From contig CM063509.1 in assembly GCA_032207245.1 (NCBI GenBank), positions 5,396,257-5,460,256 on the forward strand: 64,000 nt of DNA, written 5' to 3'. The position numbers were made by a program, and so were the translations under genes. The notes beneath the pieces are model-generated. The model did no database searches, was not told the origin of the DNA, and worked only from the letters and a program-made list of their open reading frames with translations. Each line of letters opens with the position of its first letter. Within the stretch, counting starts at the first letter, position 1. Of the stretch, positions 1 through 13,800 are shown piece after piece. This DNA comes from Pardosa pseudoannulata (taxonomy: Eukaryota > Arthropoda > Arachnida > Araneae > Lycosidae).

Positions 1-59
1 ATTTTATGAGTACGAATTGTTCAATACTTCTGGACTAGAGGGTTTGAGCCAAACAGTTC

Positions 60-185
60 AGAATAATAAGGTGATATCACGCAGTAGGGCAAATTCTCAA
101 ATTATGACAATTCTGGCTTCAGTTTCAAATGGAAGGGCAGTTTATTGTTTGTCTATTGGCTGTTGCAATCATGAATGGAAAGGAA
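60..185. repeat. Dispersed repeat, copy 1 of 2 (inverted relative to 30.6 kb)
   Basis: The stretch with gcaaattctcaaattatgac, then tggcttcagtttcaaatgga, then tttattgtttgtctattggc reappears reverse-complemented at about 30585-30690 with few changes. The repeat family is not recognised. Confidence 0.75.
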
Positions 186-243
186 ACTAGAGTAGTTCGT
201 GAAGTTGCCTTTCTGATGCGCGTGTAGATGAACCATGAAACTA

Positions 244-343
244 AAAACGAGTGAATCCGGACAGCCACTCAGCTGCTAAAGTTTCATGGAAAAATTAATT
301 GGCTTGCTAGCGCCATCTATTGACTAATATATAAACTAAAACT
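244..343. repeat. Left arm of a 1.35-kb-spaced inverted repeat
   Basis: About 100 bp including cggacagccactcagctgct, tttcatggaaaaattaattg and gcgccatctattgactaata matches, inverted and with mismatches, 1487-1586. The outer flanks do not match, so this is an inverted pair of a dispersed unit or a decayed foldback. Confidence 0.75.
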
Positions 344-1486
344 ATTCAAATCATTTTGAATGATCTTGGGCAGTTTTTGAATAGTTTTATTAGTATTTTT
401 GATAATATTTTAAGTTAATTTTTAATTTTTTTTCTTTTTAGTTTTTGTTTTAAGCTTTTTAAATTAACTTTTGCCATGAAATCAGCTTCGGCAGCTTTTG
501 CCGCATTTCTAATATTTTATTTACATTTTTGACAAATTTTAAAATTAATTTTCTATTTGTTTGTCCTTTTTAATTGTCAATTTTTTATTATTCACTTTTT
601 TTTTAGTTTTCTTAAGTTTTTTAAAATTAATTTTTGTAATTATAAACTGTATACCTCATGTTGTCCCCAATATGGAGTGAACGGCCTAATTTTTAAATAT
701 AAAAAAATTGTTCTGGAAAAATGTCATTCCATATAAAAATTTAGAAACTTACATTTTTCAATCAAAGAATTTTCATAATCTTAAATTTTACTATTCCACC
801 CAAAAGTATACAGTAATATTAAATAATTATTTTACTTAGTAAATTTAATTTGATGTTGACATTCATCCAGAGTAAAAGAGAAGAAAATTCTGTCATCAGC
901 TTCGAAATTGTATCGATACGCAATTCATTTATAACTGCTTTTAATGAAGAGTAAAACTTGAAATAAAATATTTATCCTTAGATACAATGTAATTTTAATA
1001 TTAACACTTAAACAGAAATAATTATTTAATATTTTTCTATAGTTTTGGAAGGTATAGAAAATTTTAAGATTATGAATATTCTTTAATAGAAAAATATCAG
1101 CTTCTAAATTATATTCAATGATATTTTAATGAGTAATTTTTTCCATGCTTAAATCAGGCTATTTACTGTCCATTAAAATAAACTGAGAACAAGCATAATT
1201 GCTTGAATAATGCAATTGGAATGCATATTTGAACCAATAATTGTTAATGGTTTTAAAAAGCAAAGTACCATACAAATACAACAAATCTTATTTATTAGAG
1301 CTGCAGTAGATGGGATCAAAATTTGTATTGATGTAATGTGCAGCTTAATCTCTGTTAACCACATTCACTTCACCCTGCATTATTCAATATGAAGTATTAA
1401 GAAAAACTAACTGGAGCTCATACACGATACAGCAAACAACACAGACACTTTACAATTACTTTAGTTTACAGATTTTAGTTACGATT

Positions 1487-1586
1487 AGTTTAGTTTATAG
1501 ATTAGTGAATAGATGGCGCCAGTAAACCAAGTAATTTTTACATGAAATCTTAGGAGTTGAGTAGCTGTCCTGATCCACTCGTAACT
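1487..1586. repeat. Right arm of the same inverted repeat
   Basis: Reads agtttagtttatagattagt, then gaatagatggcgccag, then tgtcctgatccactcg, the inverse of 244-343. The intervening 1.1 kb is AT-rich with no supported gene. Confidence 0.75.
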
Positions 1587-1599
1587 GAAAATGATTTGC

Positions 1600-3450
1600 C
1601 GTATTCAGTTGGAACAAATCGCTGATATATACCGGTTTATATAATCTGCGATTAGCCATAATCGCTCCCGAAATCAACAATGAATTGTGAAATAAAGAAG
1701 AAACTTTATCAAAATTGTATACATATAATTACAGATTACATTTTTATAATAATTTCAAAGTCTTCAAAATTAATCTCCTTGAAATCCACGGTAAACAGAT
1801 AACGAATAGAAATTATCATATGACTGAAAAGAAATTCACTGAAACCATCTGTTAAAACAAGATGGAAGCCTCCATTCAAAACGTTCATGTTTAGAAGTGA
1901 TTGTACGGTATGTGGTTTCGAATTCAATTTACATTGGAAATTGGATTCCTTAAAATATCTAAGAAACTTCACCGATAATATCTTAAACATATTATCATGA
2001 ACGAGCTAGTACGGTGTTTGTAGTACCATCATTTTTTTAGCTACAAGCGGTCGACACCGTTAGATAATTAATTGATTAAATATTGTCGTCTCTGTACGAC
2101 TTAATTCTCTTTACACCATTGCATTTAATTTTATATAAATAGAAGTTCCTAGTTTTATATTTTCATGCTGGTTTAGTTTTAATTTAGTTTACACTCTTAA
2201 ATTTTAGCCTTGTTTTGTTAATATGAATGCACAAGAAGAAAATAAATTGAATATCTCATTGAATTGAGTACTGTTTCTTATTCAAAGCTTAGTTTTGAAG
2301 CAATTCTACGTTATCCAAATTAATATATTTTAAGCACAAGACTACACTCTTAATTAAATTTAAAAAGCTAGTTCACAATATTTTTCAAAAAGTTCATTTA
2401 ATTATATTTTATTGATATGTTTTATATTCCATACGATTGATACTAATTGGGGAATATTGATGTATAACAGTGTTATATTGTAATTTTTTAATTTTTTGTA
2501 AATAGTTTATGATTAATTAAATCTTTTAATTAAGTAATCAACTGTTACCTATCACTTTTCTTCAACTCTTTATTTCGTAACAACTCAATCAACGAAAATA
2601 AATTGGAAATTTAAATATGTGACAGTTGTTGAAATTCAGAAATTATCCCCGTAATGTTATTAGATTAATTTGTGTATTTATGTAGAAAAAAAAATAATTA
2701 TTCAAATTCTGGTAAAGAGAAATATGATTTTGGCATTCAAATACACTTAAGACTTTCTTACATCAGAGACATTGTTTAAAGGATTTTATAATTTGTCCGT
2801 ACAATATTTAATGTTTTCTTTGCTGTACTTTTAAAACTTTATTCAAAATTGAAATTCTAACTTCAGAAATCCTTTGAATTAAGATTTGTACTATTGAAAA
2901 CATTAAAATTGCATTATATCTGTATAAACATTATATTTGTAAACTTAGCTCCAAAAGTGTATATACATGTGACCAACCTTACATGTTTATGTAATGATTG
3001 GTTAATAATATACTCAATATTTATTCTTCTAAATCAATAATATTTTCATTGATCCTTCAAACTTTTAAAATTGAAATGGTACGAGAAAAAAATCACCTAA
3101 TATATAAAATTATACAAATATTCATAACTAAGAATGGCATTAATCGAGTGCATCAAAAGTACATATAGCAAAAGTCTTTAAGACAATTGATTATAACTAA
3201 AAGATAATACTTTGTAATCTATTTTTTTCTTTCCGTAGTCTCTTTAAATCTATTTGTCTGTTTCAAACATTTGAGTTGTTTCTTATATTATTATTTTGTT
3301 TTTCTCTTGTGTCATGACAGATTAATCCTAAGATGAGACAAGCAGAAATCTGACATGGAATCCTTTAAAATTCCATATGCTATATAAATTATAATAAGAT
3401 TCCAAAATTACTTTAAAAAAAATGGTCTTGGGGCTAGTATTTTACATTAA
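1600..3450. other. AT-rich intergenic stretch, nothing recognised
   Basis: About 1.85 kb of A+T-rich DNA with short homopolymer runs. Its ORFs are short and without known motifs. A distal promoter or 5' UTR exon of EBAG9 could lie here, but nothing marks it. Confidence 0.6.
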
Positions 3451-3462
3451 AGGCCTTTAAAC

Positions 3463-4267
3463 CAGGGCTGGCATGATTTAAATCAGTTGATTTTTTTTGA
3501 AAAAATCATTGATTTAAGTCACTTTTTTTTCACTTCTTTTAAAACCTATATTCCAAAGACAGGAGAATTGGGAATCTGTCAGCACAGTAATACCAATAAG
3601 TAAATAATTGTCAATAGGTAGTATGTGCTGTCCAAGAATTTAGCAGTTCTTCTCAGAAATTATGGAGTAGGGGTAGTACAATGATTGATTATGACTGGTG
3701 GAATTCATTTTATGCAATGGGAGGTAAAGAGAGTATTACAAAACTTGAAATCCAGTTTGTCTACCCAATAACGACAGCCGTGGCTTCCTCTGCCGGAATG
3801 GAAAGACAGTTTTCTTCTTTTGGTATTGTTCGTTCTAGCCTTCGTAACCAATTAGGAGTGGATAAAGCATCGAAACTAGTGTTTTTATTGAAACAATTAA
3901 ATCCATAATTCATTGAAATCATTGTGATTTGTTTTATTAAATAAATAGTTTGCATTAAAATATTTAATTTGTTATTTAAATTTACATCTTATTTAGTTTG
4001 CACTATCCAATGACAAAATAATGAAATGTATTTAGATTAAATTTTATATATTTAATTTTAGGTAATTAGTGCATAGAATATACTAGGTAGATACTAGGTA
4101 TAAGATGTTACTTCTCATAACAAACTATTCTATGTATATTGCAAGAAACATAAAAACAACAATTAAAATTAATATTCAGAAAAAAATCAAAGAAATCTGA
4201 TTTAAATAAAAAAATTCTGATTTTTTTTTTATTTAAAAAAACAAATCATGATTTGTTTCCAATTGTG
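3463..4267 (+). mobile_element. hAT transposon fossil with 8-bp target duplication
   Basis: The element begins CAGGGCTGGCATGATTTAAA and is bounded by a perfect 8-bp direct repeat CTTTAAAC at 3455-3462 and 4268-4275, the hAT signature length. The right end is degraded but inverted AATCATGATTT/GATTTAAATCA blocks remain near both ends. It encloses a hAT transposase C-terminal fragment (3681-3908). At 805 bp it is internally deleted and non-autonomous. It sits just upstream of the first EBAG9 coding exon. Confidence 0.82.
3681..3908 (+). pseudogene. hAT transposase C-terminal dimerisation domain fragment
   Basis: A 75-codon open stretch containing ITTAVASSAGMERQFSSFG followed by a RNQL motif and a LVFLLKQLN end. 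This matches the hAT-family C-terminal dimerisation region (A-S-S-A-x-x-E-R-x-F-S...R-N-x-L...). The rest of the transposase (BED finger, RNase H-like core) is missing, so it cannot be active. Confidence 0.85.
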
Positions 4268-4651
4268 CTTTAAACACTTCATTTTTAAGTGTACTGTATT
4301 TTGACACATTCAATTTTTATTATTCTTAAATAATGAATATTTGTATTACTTTTTTAAACAGTCAGGAGCCTGTTTCATGTACCATTTCAATTTTTGATGT
4401 TTGAAGTTGTATTGTTTCAGAAAGACATTTATTTAGTGATCTATGCATGGGAAAGATTGGTCACCTGTACATAGACTTTCTATCCAAATATATGTGTGGA
4501 TGAAACTGAAACATTTTATACTCATTTTGTATATTGAAATTGTGAAGTACTATGTATTTAATATATGTAATTTTTGAATTTATTCTTTTACATAAAAAAA
4601 AACTAGAGCAATTAATATTTTATGATTAAATCTATTTGTAGGCATGCAAGT

Positions 4652-4807
4652 ATGGATATTGTAAAGAAATTTCTGTGTAGGATTGGCCATTTCTTACTAA
4701 GCATTGTCCGAGTTTTAAGGCGGGCCATCTGTTGCAGGAGGAGGAAAGATGCTGATTATTTATTACCATTAACTGTAGATCAAGTTATTAACCTTGATAT
4801 GCATAAG
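4652..4807 (+). CDS. EBAG9: EBAG9 coding exon 1: membrane-anchor segment
   Basis: Encodes residues 1-52 and ends AAG|gtatag in phase 0. Residues 7-26 form a hydrophobic, Arg-punctuated stretch followed by a CC pair and RRRK; in the family this is the membrane-anchoring N-terminus, and the Cys pair is a plausible acylation site (inference). Residues 36-44, YLLPLTVDQ, parallel the vertebrate LPTTVDY. An in-frame ATG at 4622 lies before the acceptor-like AG at 4640-4641, so it would be intronic if that acceptor is used; I therefore prefer 4652. The exon probably begins at 4642 with 10 bases of 5' UTR. Confidence 0.88.
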
Positions 4808-7800
4808 GTATAGTGGCAGCTTCTCTTGCTTAAAAATTCAAAGTTACTTTACATAAGTATGAACCTGTCATGGAATAATTTTCTAACATATTTTTTCTGT
4901 AAAAGTTGTCTTTAATCAAATGCATATTTTTTTTAATCAATCACAAATTTACCATCATTCATGCTTTAAATTGAGAAATGCTGAATTATATTCTTTTATG
5001 TACACTGTATTATCATTAAAAAATATACTCATATTAGATTTTGTAAAGAACCATTGTCATATTATTCAAAAAAATTTTTAAAGGCAACTATATATGCTAA
5101 GTCAAGGCTCAACACAAGTCACTTTACTCACTGTAAATCACTATTTTTAACATTGTTGACTTTTAGTTGCTACTTTTTACCTTCAATTACTTTTTCAATT
5201 TTTTGAATACGTAACCTGCTTGTTATTTTTAAACAATAGCATTTTCTAAAAAATACTCTCTATGAGTTCTTAAATTTAGGTCACAGTTTTTGGAAAGGCC
5301 TACTTAATTTAGATTTCTGTGTAGAATTTTGAAATACTGTATATTTCTGAATATAAACCCATCTATGTATAATTCAGAAGTGGGATTTTTCTTTAAAAAA
5401 ATTGTCCAAAATTCAAAAAAAAATTTCAAAATTCAAAGCTGAGATAATGTTCTATTAGATTTTAGATTTAGGGTGGGGCAGCCCATAAGAGCACCAGCAC
5501 TGCGACTCAAGGCCTATTGTACTGACCCCCTTCCCCCCATTTACTGGAACAAAGGAGTCCCAGCATAAAGTTAAGAAATATTAACAATTAGGTCTCACAG
5601 AGACCAATAGCTGAGATAAATCTAAGCAGCAATTTAACTGGGAAGTGGATCAGCTCCCACGGCTCGATGAAGTGATATCCAAGAAATTCAAATCCCTTGG
5701 CACAGTAGTAGTCACATTCACACAAAATGTGTGAGGAACTCTCCTCTGCCATATGGCACCCCCTACATATTGAGCTGTCTGTGATGCCAATAATGTTTAG
5801 ATGCCTCTTGAGGCAACAGTGGCCAGTCAACAGACCAATGGCCACCCTTAGCTCATTCTTACTCAGCTTAAGTAGCTCATTAGCCCTCATCCAGGGATAC
5901 CCCTGGTTAAGCTCCTTGGCCTGCCTTTGACTACCAGAATCAAGCCAAGCCCTATAAGTCTCCCCCATTAGAAGGTCTTTAACAGTCTTTACTCACTACA
6001 TTATGCAGAAGACCAAGTACCGGTTCTGGCCCAATGAATGGCAGCTCAGAACTGTACTTTACGAGATTATCGGCAATTTCGTTGCCAAAAATATCGCTGT
6101 GCCCAGGAACCCAGACTAGGGTTACCTAATTAACCATAGCCAGTGGTTTATGGTCCTGCAGCGATCCCACACAATTTTGGATGAGAAGCAGTACCTGTGC
6201 AAGGCCATAAGTGTGGCCTGACTGTCCAAGATCATTAACCTTCTTTTGGCAAGCCCCCTTGTTATGCAGTTATATTGTTCTGTTACATCGAATATATTGC
6301 CAAGTAGATAAAACAGGGTAAATGTTTTCCAATCAATTTGCTCTAAAGTAAAACACTAAACCAAGGCTTCTCAAACTTTTTTTCTTTTTGCCTTTGTATC
6401 CAATTTAAGTATTACAGAGGTAGAAGATCGGTCGGACCTCGAGACAAATGCAAGGACATTTCTTAGCATGTGTTGGCATTTGCAATGAAAAACAAATTTT
6501 AAGTTACTTCATACTGTTTTTTATTAATTTCATTATATTATGTTGACTTTTCTAGATTAGTAATGTAGCGCTAGACATATGCAGCCAATTATTATTATTA
6601 TTTATTTTTCTTTTTACTTAGATGCCAATAGCAATAGTTTTAACTCTGGTAACCTTATCTGAAAGTTGCACTAATTCCTAATTTTAAATTATATAAACAG
6701 AATAAATTTAAAAATTGCTACTTTTGGGTATTTATCACTTGTTTTTGGCTTACATAGAAGTTATTTTTTAGAAAAATTTGCAAATTTAAGAGAGAAGAGT
6801 TAAGATTAAATAATTACAAGCAGGGCTCGATTTATACCCCTGGGAGCCCCGGCAGGGTTCCCACGGTCCTTAAAAGTCCTTAAGAACTCCTTAATTTTAG
6901 CTTTCATTTTTAAGGGCTCTTAAAACTACTTAATTTTTGTCAAAGGTCCTTAAAAAAACCCTTAATTTTTAAATTAGAATGCAATCAATTTCTCTATTGA
7001 TGCTATCCGCTTTCTTCACTTCCTATCAGTTTTAGCTGTATTCTCCGAACTTTCTAGTTTTATAAGTTCAGAGTTATATTTGCCTAAAACCGGTTCTAAG
7101 AACACCAGTACAGATGATAAGCATTGTTCAAAGAATATATATATATTAAGAATATATAAAACATTTGTTAATGTTCATTACATTCTTTTACATTTTCTAG
7201 CCAAAAGTACAGTATTAATAATAAAGAAAATCTTCAAATACATATATGTTGTCAGTGTATTACTGTAGTAATTCAGAATTCCTTTCCTTTATTTTCTTAA
7301 AAAATTATGAAAATACTTTTAGTTTATTAGTACTTTATATGGTCACGAGCTAGAAAATTTATTTGACTAATAAATATTTCACATACTAAAGAAGTTTAAA
7401 GTATAAAGTCAGCTGCCCTTTCCTAATAGCTAACAGTCATACAGATTTTAATTAAATGAAGCATGGAGGGTGGTGTGTAGATATTTCAGTTACTTATGGA
7501 AGTTAAATTTTTCTTGAATTGATTGTGATAGAAAAGTCTAAAACTTTCTTCTTTCCCGGGCAACGTCGGGTATAATCAGCCAGTATATATATCATGGTTC
7601 AGCCGGGTGCTTAAAATCCTTAAAAAGTGCTTATTTTGTAGATCCATTTTTAAGGTCCCTAATAAGTCCTTAAAAAGTGCTTAATTTTCATTTCGTAGCC
7701 TTAAAATTTATAAATTTTTCCGAGTGCTTAAAAAGTGCTTATTTTTCCCCAAATATTGGTTGCTGAATTTTTTTTTCCCTTGGTAATTAATCGTCAATCC

Positions 7801-10800
7801 ATTCAACAAAGCTAAAGATTAGAAAGAAGAGTTAGACCAATTAAAAAATGTATAGAAGAAAAGAAAAATGAACTTCAAAATTAGACATATTCTCTTATTT
7901 TCCCCCCCTTCCTATATTTTTTGGTTCTCATATTCTATTATGAATGGAAACAGTTCTTCAGTTACATTTTTAAAATAGCATTGATAATTTCTTGAATCTT
8001 GTTTTGAGTATGTCATATTTAAACATTTTTTAGTGTAGATACTGCATCTTCTTTTCTCCCTGTGTGTGTGTGAATATTATATTTACCTGTTTATGATACA
8101 GAAGTACTTTTTACTATATTTTACATCTATGTTGCTGTAAAAATACTGTTGCTATGATGTGGAACTTGTTGATCTTCCACCACAGTTACTTTCTTAATTT
8201 TACAAATATTTCAGATTTTTGGGAGGGGGGGGGTCATTTGATCAATAAGGACTATTCCTGTTCTAAAATTTATGTTTGCAAAGAAAGATGTCTTAACCTA
8301 AAGTATGAGATATCAACAATTGTGTTTAATAAAATTATTAAATTGATCTATATATATTATTTAATGTCATTTTACAAGTCATAAAGCTCATGAAAAGCTT
8401 CAGTTTTTAAGCTTTAGCTGTAGGTCGATCATAATACAATGTAAATTAAGGTGCTTAAAAAGTGCTTAAAAGGTGCTTAAAAAGTGCTTAATTTTTTTTC
8501 TGTGGAAAGAGTCTGAACCTTGTATATGTATTATGTATATATATATCTATGTATGTAATATATATATATATAATAGTCATTTTTACACCTGAGAAAGTAC
8601 TGTTTATAATATTGTATTTTATTCACAACTTATGTTTATTTTGATCACTAAACATTTTTTTCAAAATTAGTTTCTGTCAGATATATCTTATACTAATTTT
8701 TAGGCATTTTCAAAAACTTAATTCTGAAATATTGTAGGGCATTTACTAAACATGCCTTGTCTGGTTCATAATCATTAAAATATGTTTCTCAGGAAATAGG
8801 GTTTATGTCGTTATGCCGTGTATTTCAAGTAGGTCCTTATAAAAAGTTCCTGTGGTCCTTAGAAAGTCCTTAATTTTTGTTCTGGAAAAAGAGTGGGAAC
8901 CCTGGCTTTGCCCATACATCTTAATTTTCTCGAACTCAAGAGTGATTTTATTTTATAAGCTGCTATATCAGTTTAAATACTCCTGACATGTATACATAAC
9001 CTAAACATTTGGTGTATCTAATAAAAAAATTTTTTTTAGAATTCCGCTAAACTACTTCAAACATATTACAGATGTCTGTGCTAAATGCAGTACTTGACTT
9101 AAACGATTAAACTGATATTCTTGAGTCAAACTCAGAGTACCTGTAACATTTTTTAAAGGAAAAAGTACTGGTTTAAATTAATAAAAATGACCATTTTAAG
9201 TAAATTATTATGTGAGACTTTGTTTTACAAAATTCGAAAAAATAAATACTTTTATTATTAAATTACCAATTAAAAAAAAATAGATATCAGATGCTTTTGG
9301 ATAAATATATTTTCTCTGATTTGTTAACCACTTCAAGAGGGAAAAAAGTAGTTAAGATTTTTTCCCTCTCAGAAGAGATGAATTTGTAAATGGGTGTCAC
9401 TGATAGGGTTGCTATTTCAATTTTTTGAATAATATACACATTTAAAATGTTAACATTGCTTCAAAGTATTTTTAAGCAAACTTTTAGCTTAAAATTATAG
9501 AATAAATTTAATTTACTGACTTTTGAAGCCCACCAACAATATACGCACTGCAGTTTGTCATTAACAAAATTCATGTTTTCCAGCAGTATGCTGGAAAACA
9601 TGAGCGAATTCTGAGATGTACCAAAAAATTAATGTGTATAATTTATTATTTGGGGCCTTCCTAGAGTGGGGGCCCGAATGCCCTGTCGTAAATCAGGCTA
9701 TGATTACAAGGACTAGGAGGGGAAGCAAGAGTTATCGTTGTGCCATCTAGTATCAGTGCAATCGTTTGGGAGCAATTTAAGTCTAGGGAATTTGGGAAAA
9801 AGAAAATTATTTATAGCAGTATAGCGGCGTGTGATTGCTTGCGATTACTTGCCTTCCTAAAATCATAATCAGGGAGTTCAACAATGATTTCATTATTAAC
9901 GTTCTTAATATTATTATAAAATTTAATGGAGTGCTTAATATATATTTCTTTAAAAGTTAAGATATTCAGATCTCGTCTGATAATATTATTATGAAGATAC
10001 CGCAGGGCTCTTGGTATGCCTCTGAGGATTTGATTGTAAGAATGGTTCAGTAAATTTAAATTTCCTGGGAACGCAAAAGACTTTATCGGTGCTGCATAAA
10101 TGGCAGCAGACAGTATTACTTCTATATACAGTAATATCTTGTGGTTAATTGATAAATGAGAGCTGAAAAGTAGTGAACGAAGTTCAACTTTCCTAGCTAT
10201 CATAAATTTTTAACGTTAGTGATATATTTTTTCCATGTAAGATGCCTATATGGTTACACCTAAGTATTTAACTTATTTCTCCCATTCTATTACCTCACCG
10301 TATAATTGCAACTGTGGAGGACGTTTAAAAGAGCGACTAAAATAAATTGCCTGACATTTGCCAGGACTTATTTTAATCTTTACATATGTGAACTGCCAAA
10401 CGATGGCCTAATGGTTAGGGCACTGACCTTCGGAATTGGAGTTCGTGGGTTCGAAATCGGCTTTAAGCAGTTGGTCCCGGTCTCATTAGCCCTCGTGTTG
10501 CAAAAAAGTAGACCGTAGTGCTCCCTACTAACCAACCAACCTTATGTGAACCAAATTTCCAGAGCAGATATAGGGTATGTAAGCAGTTACACTATTAATA
10601 TGATGAGCAGAAGTTTAAATTGCTGTATCGTCAGCGTAAAGAGCAATTGAAGTTAAATCATATGTAGGTATATCATTAATGAAAATATTAAAAAGTGTTA
10701 ATCCTAAAATAGAGCCTTGTTCATCTCCATCTGTGATGGGTTTGCAGTTAGAATAGGGGTTGTTGATATTGACTTTGAAAAATTTACTGTAAAGGTGTGT

Positions 10801-13800
10801 ACTAATTAATAAGTATATAAGGCACACAAAACTGAATCCCCTCCTCCTAAGTGCTTCTGCTTAGTATTTACACTTGTCAGGGAAGCCTTGGCTATCTTCT
10901 TCAAGCTTGTTAGACATTTGCATATTCCAGATTCTAGAGAATTTACAGATGAGAAACCATGGTGAATGTGCAAATTGTAGTTTGGTTGCCACTCAGAGAG
11001 TGATGTACCAATCCTATGATCATTCCCTCTAATTTTCAAGTACAGTGAAACCTCTCTGAGAGGCCACACCACCGTTCTGAGAATATTTGGCTGCTCTGAA
11101 GGGTTTTATTATAAGATAATTGTTATAATGCTTAATATAAACAAGTCTGACATATACTCCTTATTTAAAATGAAATTGAAAACTTATCTAAAGAGAAAAT
11201 AGTACTTTATTTCATGCTCTCTTAGATTTTTTTTAAAGGCTACAATTTGTGTGTTTTAAGTTTTTACTTCTCTTTATAACAACCATTTTTTAAGTACATT
11301 TTTTACTCTAAAAGCAGAAAAATCTTCATATTCCTTCAAAATCAGATTTTTTTTCTTTAATGACTTTGTTGATTTGCATTGTTTCACAGTTAGATAATTC
11401 AACTGACTTTCTTGCTGATTTTCCATTGTCATATTCAATCAGAACTGCTCGAGATTTAGGAAAACACGTTTTGGCATAGTTGCAACTCAGATCACTGACA
11501 AACTAATAAAATGAAACTGGCATGGATGACAATTTTGCTGACAGAGGTGCAATTCTTCCTTTACTGTACCTATTGGAATTCCAAACAAAGGCCCTAGGAT
11601 ACCTGCAACACCTGATTGTCCAGTTCCTCCCTCAACATCTATGGGTGATGCTATAGGGATTTCCTATCTGAAGAGTGTGAGAATACAAAAGAGATAACAG
11701 ATTTAATGTTTCTAAGAAGGGGGGCACAGGAATGGACTTTGCAAATCATTTCTGAGTCTTATATCCAACCATAAAACTAACCTTGAGTTTTTCCACTCAA
11801 AATTAGAGTATTGAGTGAATAGAATTTCCTGAAAAATAAAATGGGCAATTCCACTCGAAGGCCATTTAGAAGGGGTCGGGTGGTCGTTGATACAGGTTAC
11901 TTTACCATCAGATCTATGAGTCAAAAATTCCGAGCCATGAAATATTGGCCATTTAGAAGGGTTGCCGCTCAGAGAAGTTTCACTGTACTTGCTATTTGAG
12001 TGTTTCAGTGTGTATGAATTTATTTTTTTTAGCAGATACATCAACTGTAATATTATAGCAATGAGCTTACATATATTACTAAACTTCATTTTGCAGCACT
12101 GTGTCTTACAATATATGATAGCAAATCAAACTGTAATAAGTTTTTTTAATAGCTGAATCTTTTGATGTCTAAAACAGCAGCTCATAAATTATTAGAACAG
12201 GCTGTAATATTCAAAATGTTTTTATTTTCATATTTTTATGCTTCAAGGAAATTATAACAGTTTAAAATGTACATCAATGTTTATTCAGATATTAATAGGT
12301 TAAATGATAAAATTAAAAGCTGATGCTATCAGACTGCTTTTTTAAAATATTTTTTTTCATTTACTCATTATAGTAGAATGATTAAATGAAGCTTTTTGCT
12401 GAAAATTTATGCTTTAATTAATGAAAATACGTACCTGACAGCTTTAATGCATTACACTTAAAAATTACTCATTTTAAATATTCTTTATACCTGAATTGTC
12501 TTTTTTATGAAATTTTGGCTGTTTGCTACATTTTGAACTTTTTTTGTGACTTACCTGCAATTATTTAAGGTATCCATCTATGTTGAAAACGTCATTTTTC
12601 TCCAAAAATCATAAATTTTTTTTCAATTTCTCTGTTGTAAAATTTCAACTTTTAGGCTTCTAAATCTGTTTTTGTTTTGTCTCTACGGCATTTTAAAGAA
12701 AAGTGACAGCTATTTAAACATCAGTGACAGCTGTCAAAACAAAACGGAAGTAGTGACTTCGGAACCGGAAGTTGTGAATTCAAAGCCTTTTAAAGAGCAT
12801 TTTTTGGACAAAACTTTTTAAATTTTCATGAAGATTAAACATTTTTCTAGTATTTTTAATAATTAGCAATTTGGCAATTAGAAAGTTTTGAAGCAAGAAA
12901 GTGTGGGGAATTTTAAACATGCATTTTAATTTTTTAATAGTTAAAGTTGCTTTCATAAACTTCAAATGCGTTTTTCTCAGAACGGTATTTTTAATAAAAT
13001 GTTGAAACTTGAAATGTGATTTCTCAAAAAGTTCTTAAAATATTTTGTTGAAAATTATTATGAATGCTTTTGATAGCATTTACTAGTAAATGACCTAAAA
13101 GCTTTAAATTTGGATAATTTTTAATGATGTTACACTCATAGTTAGATATAAAGGTAATGAAAATTCGTTAAAAATTCAATGTGTATGATTTTGAAGGACC
13201 AAAATTTTTAACCAAATGTAAATTAAGCAAAGATTTTAGGTGATTCACTAGTTCAGTGTATAAGAAATGTGTTGCATCAAAAAATATTGAAATAATTTAA
13301 TTTATTAAAAAATTAGACCTTTTGAAAAACCTGTTTTTTTTTTTTTTTTTTTTTTTTACTAAATTTTCTTCATTTATTAGAAATTTTATAAAAACTTTTC
13401 CAGGAATAAATTTTTTAAGTGCAATTCTCTATGATAATATAAAAAATAAATCTAAAAATGTAAAAACATGAACTAGTTTCTACGTTTAAAGAAAAAAGTT
13501 CTCCGAACGTAGACGGATACCTTAAAAAATATTTGAGCTGGTTTTTAGCCAAGTCTCTCTTAGGAGGATAAAAATAGCTGCAACTACTTTATGTAATTCA
13601 ACATTAGAATAACATACCAGTAAATAATTTGCTTCAAAGTTGATATTTCCTTAATTGTAAATATTTTTTATCACTCAAAATACTGAAAAATAATATATAT
13701 TTTTAACAATCTCACAATCTTTTGTTTTTTTTATAATAAGTTTCTTTAACCTTATGAAAATTGCGAAATCTGCTAGTATTCAACAGTAGGTTATTTAATT

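Larger units (their letters stand above)
6821..9702. mobile_element. hAT-type non-autonomous element, outer layer of a nest
   Basis: Starts CAGGGCTCGATTTATACCCC and ends GTAAATCAGGCTATG; the termini are imperfect inverted repeats (CAGGGCTCGATTTA against CATAGCCTGATTTA). It is bounded by a perfect 8-bp duplication ATTACAAG at 6813-6820 and 9703-9710, as expected for hAT. Only about 0.8 kb belongs to this element; 6853-8904 is a later insertion. No transposase remains. Confidence 0.85.
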
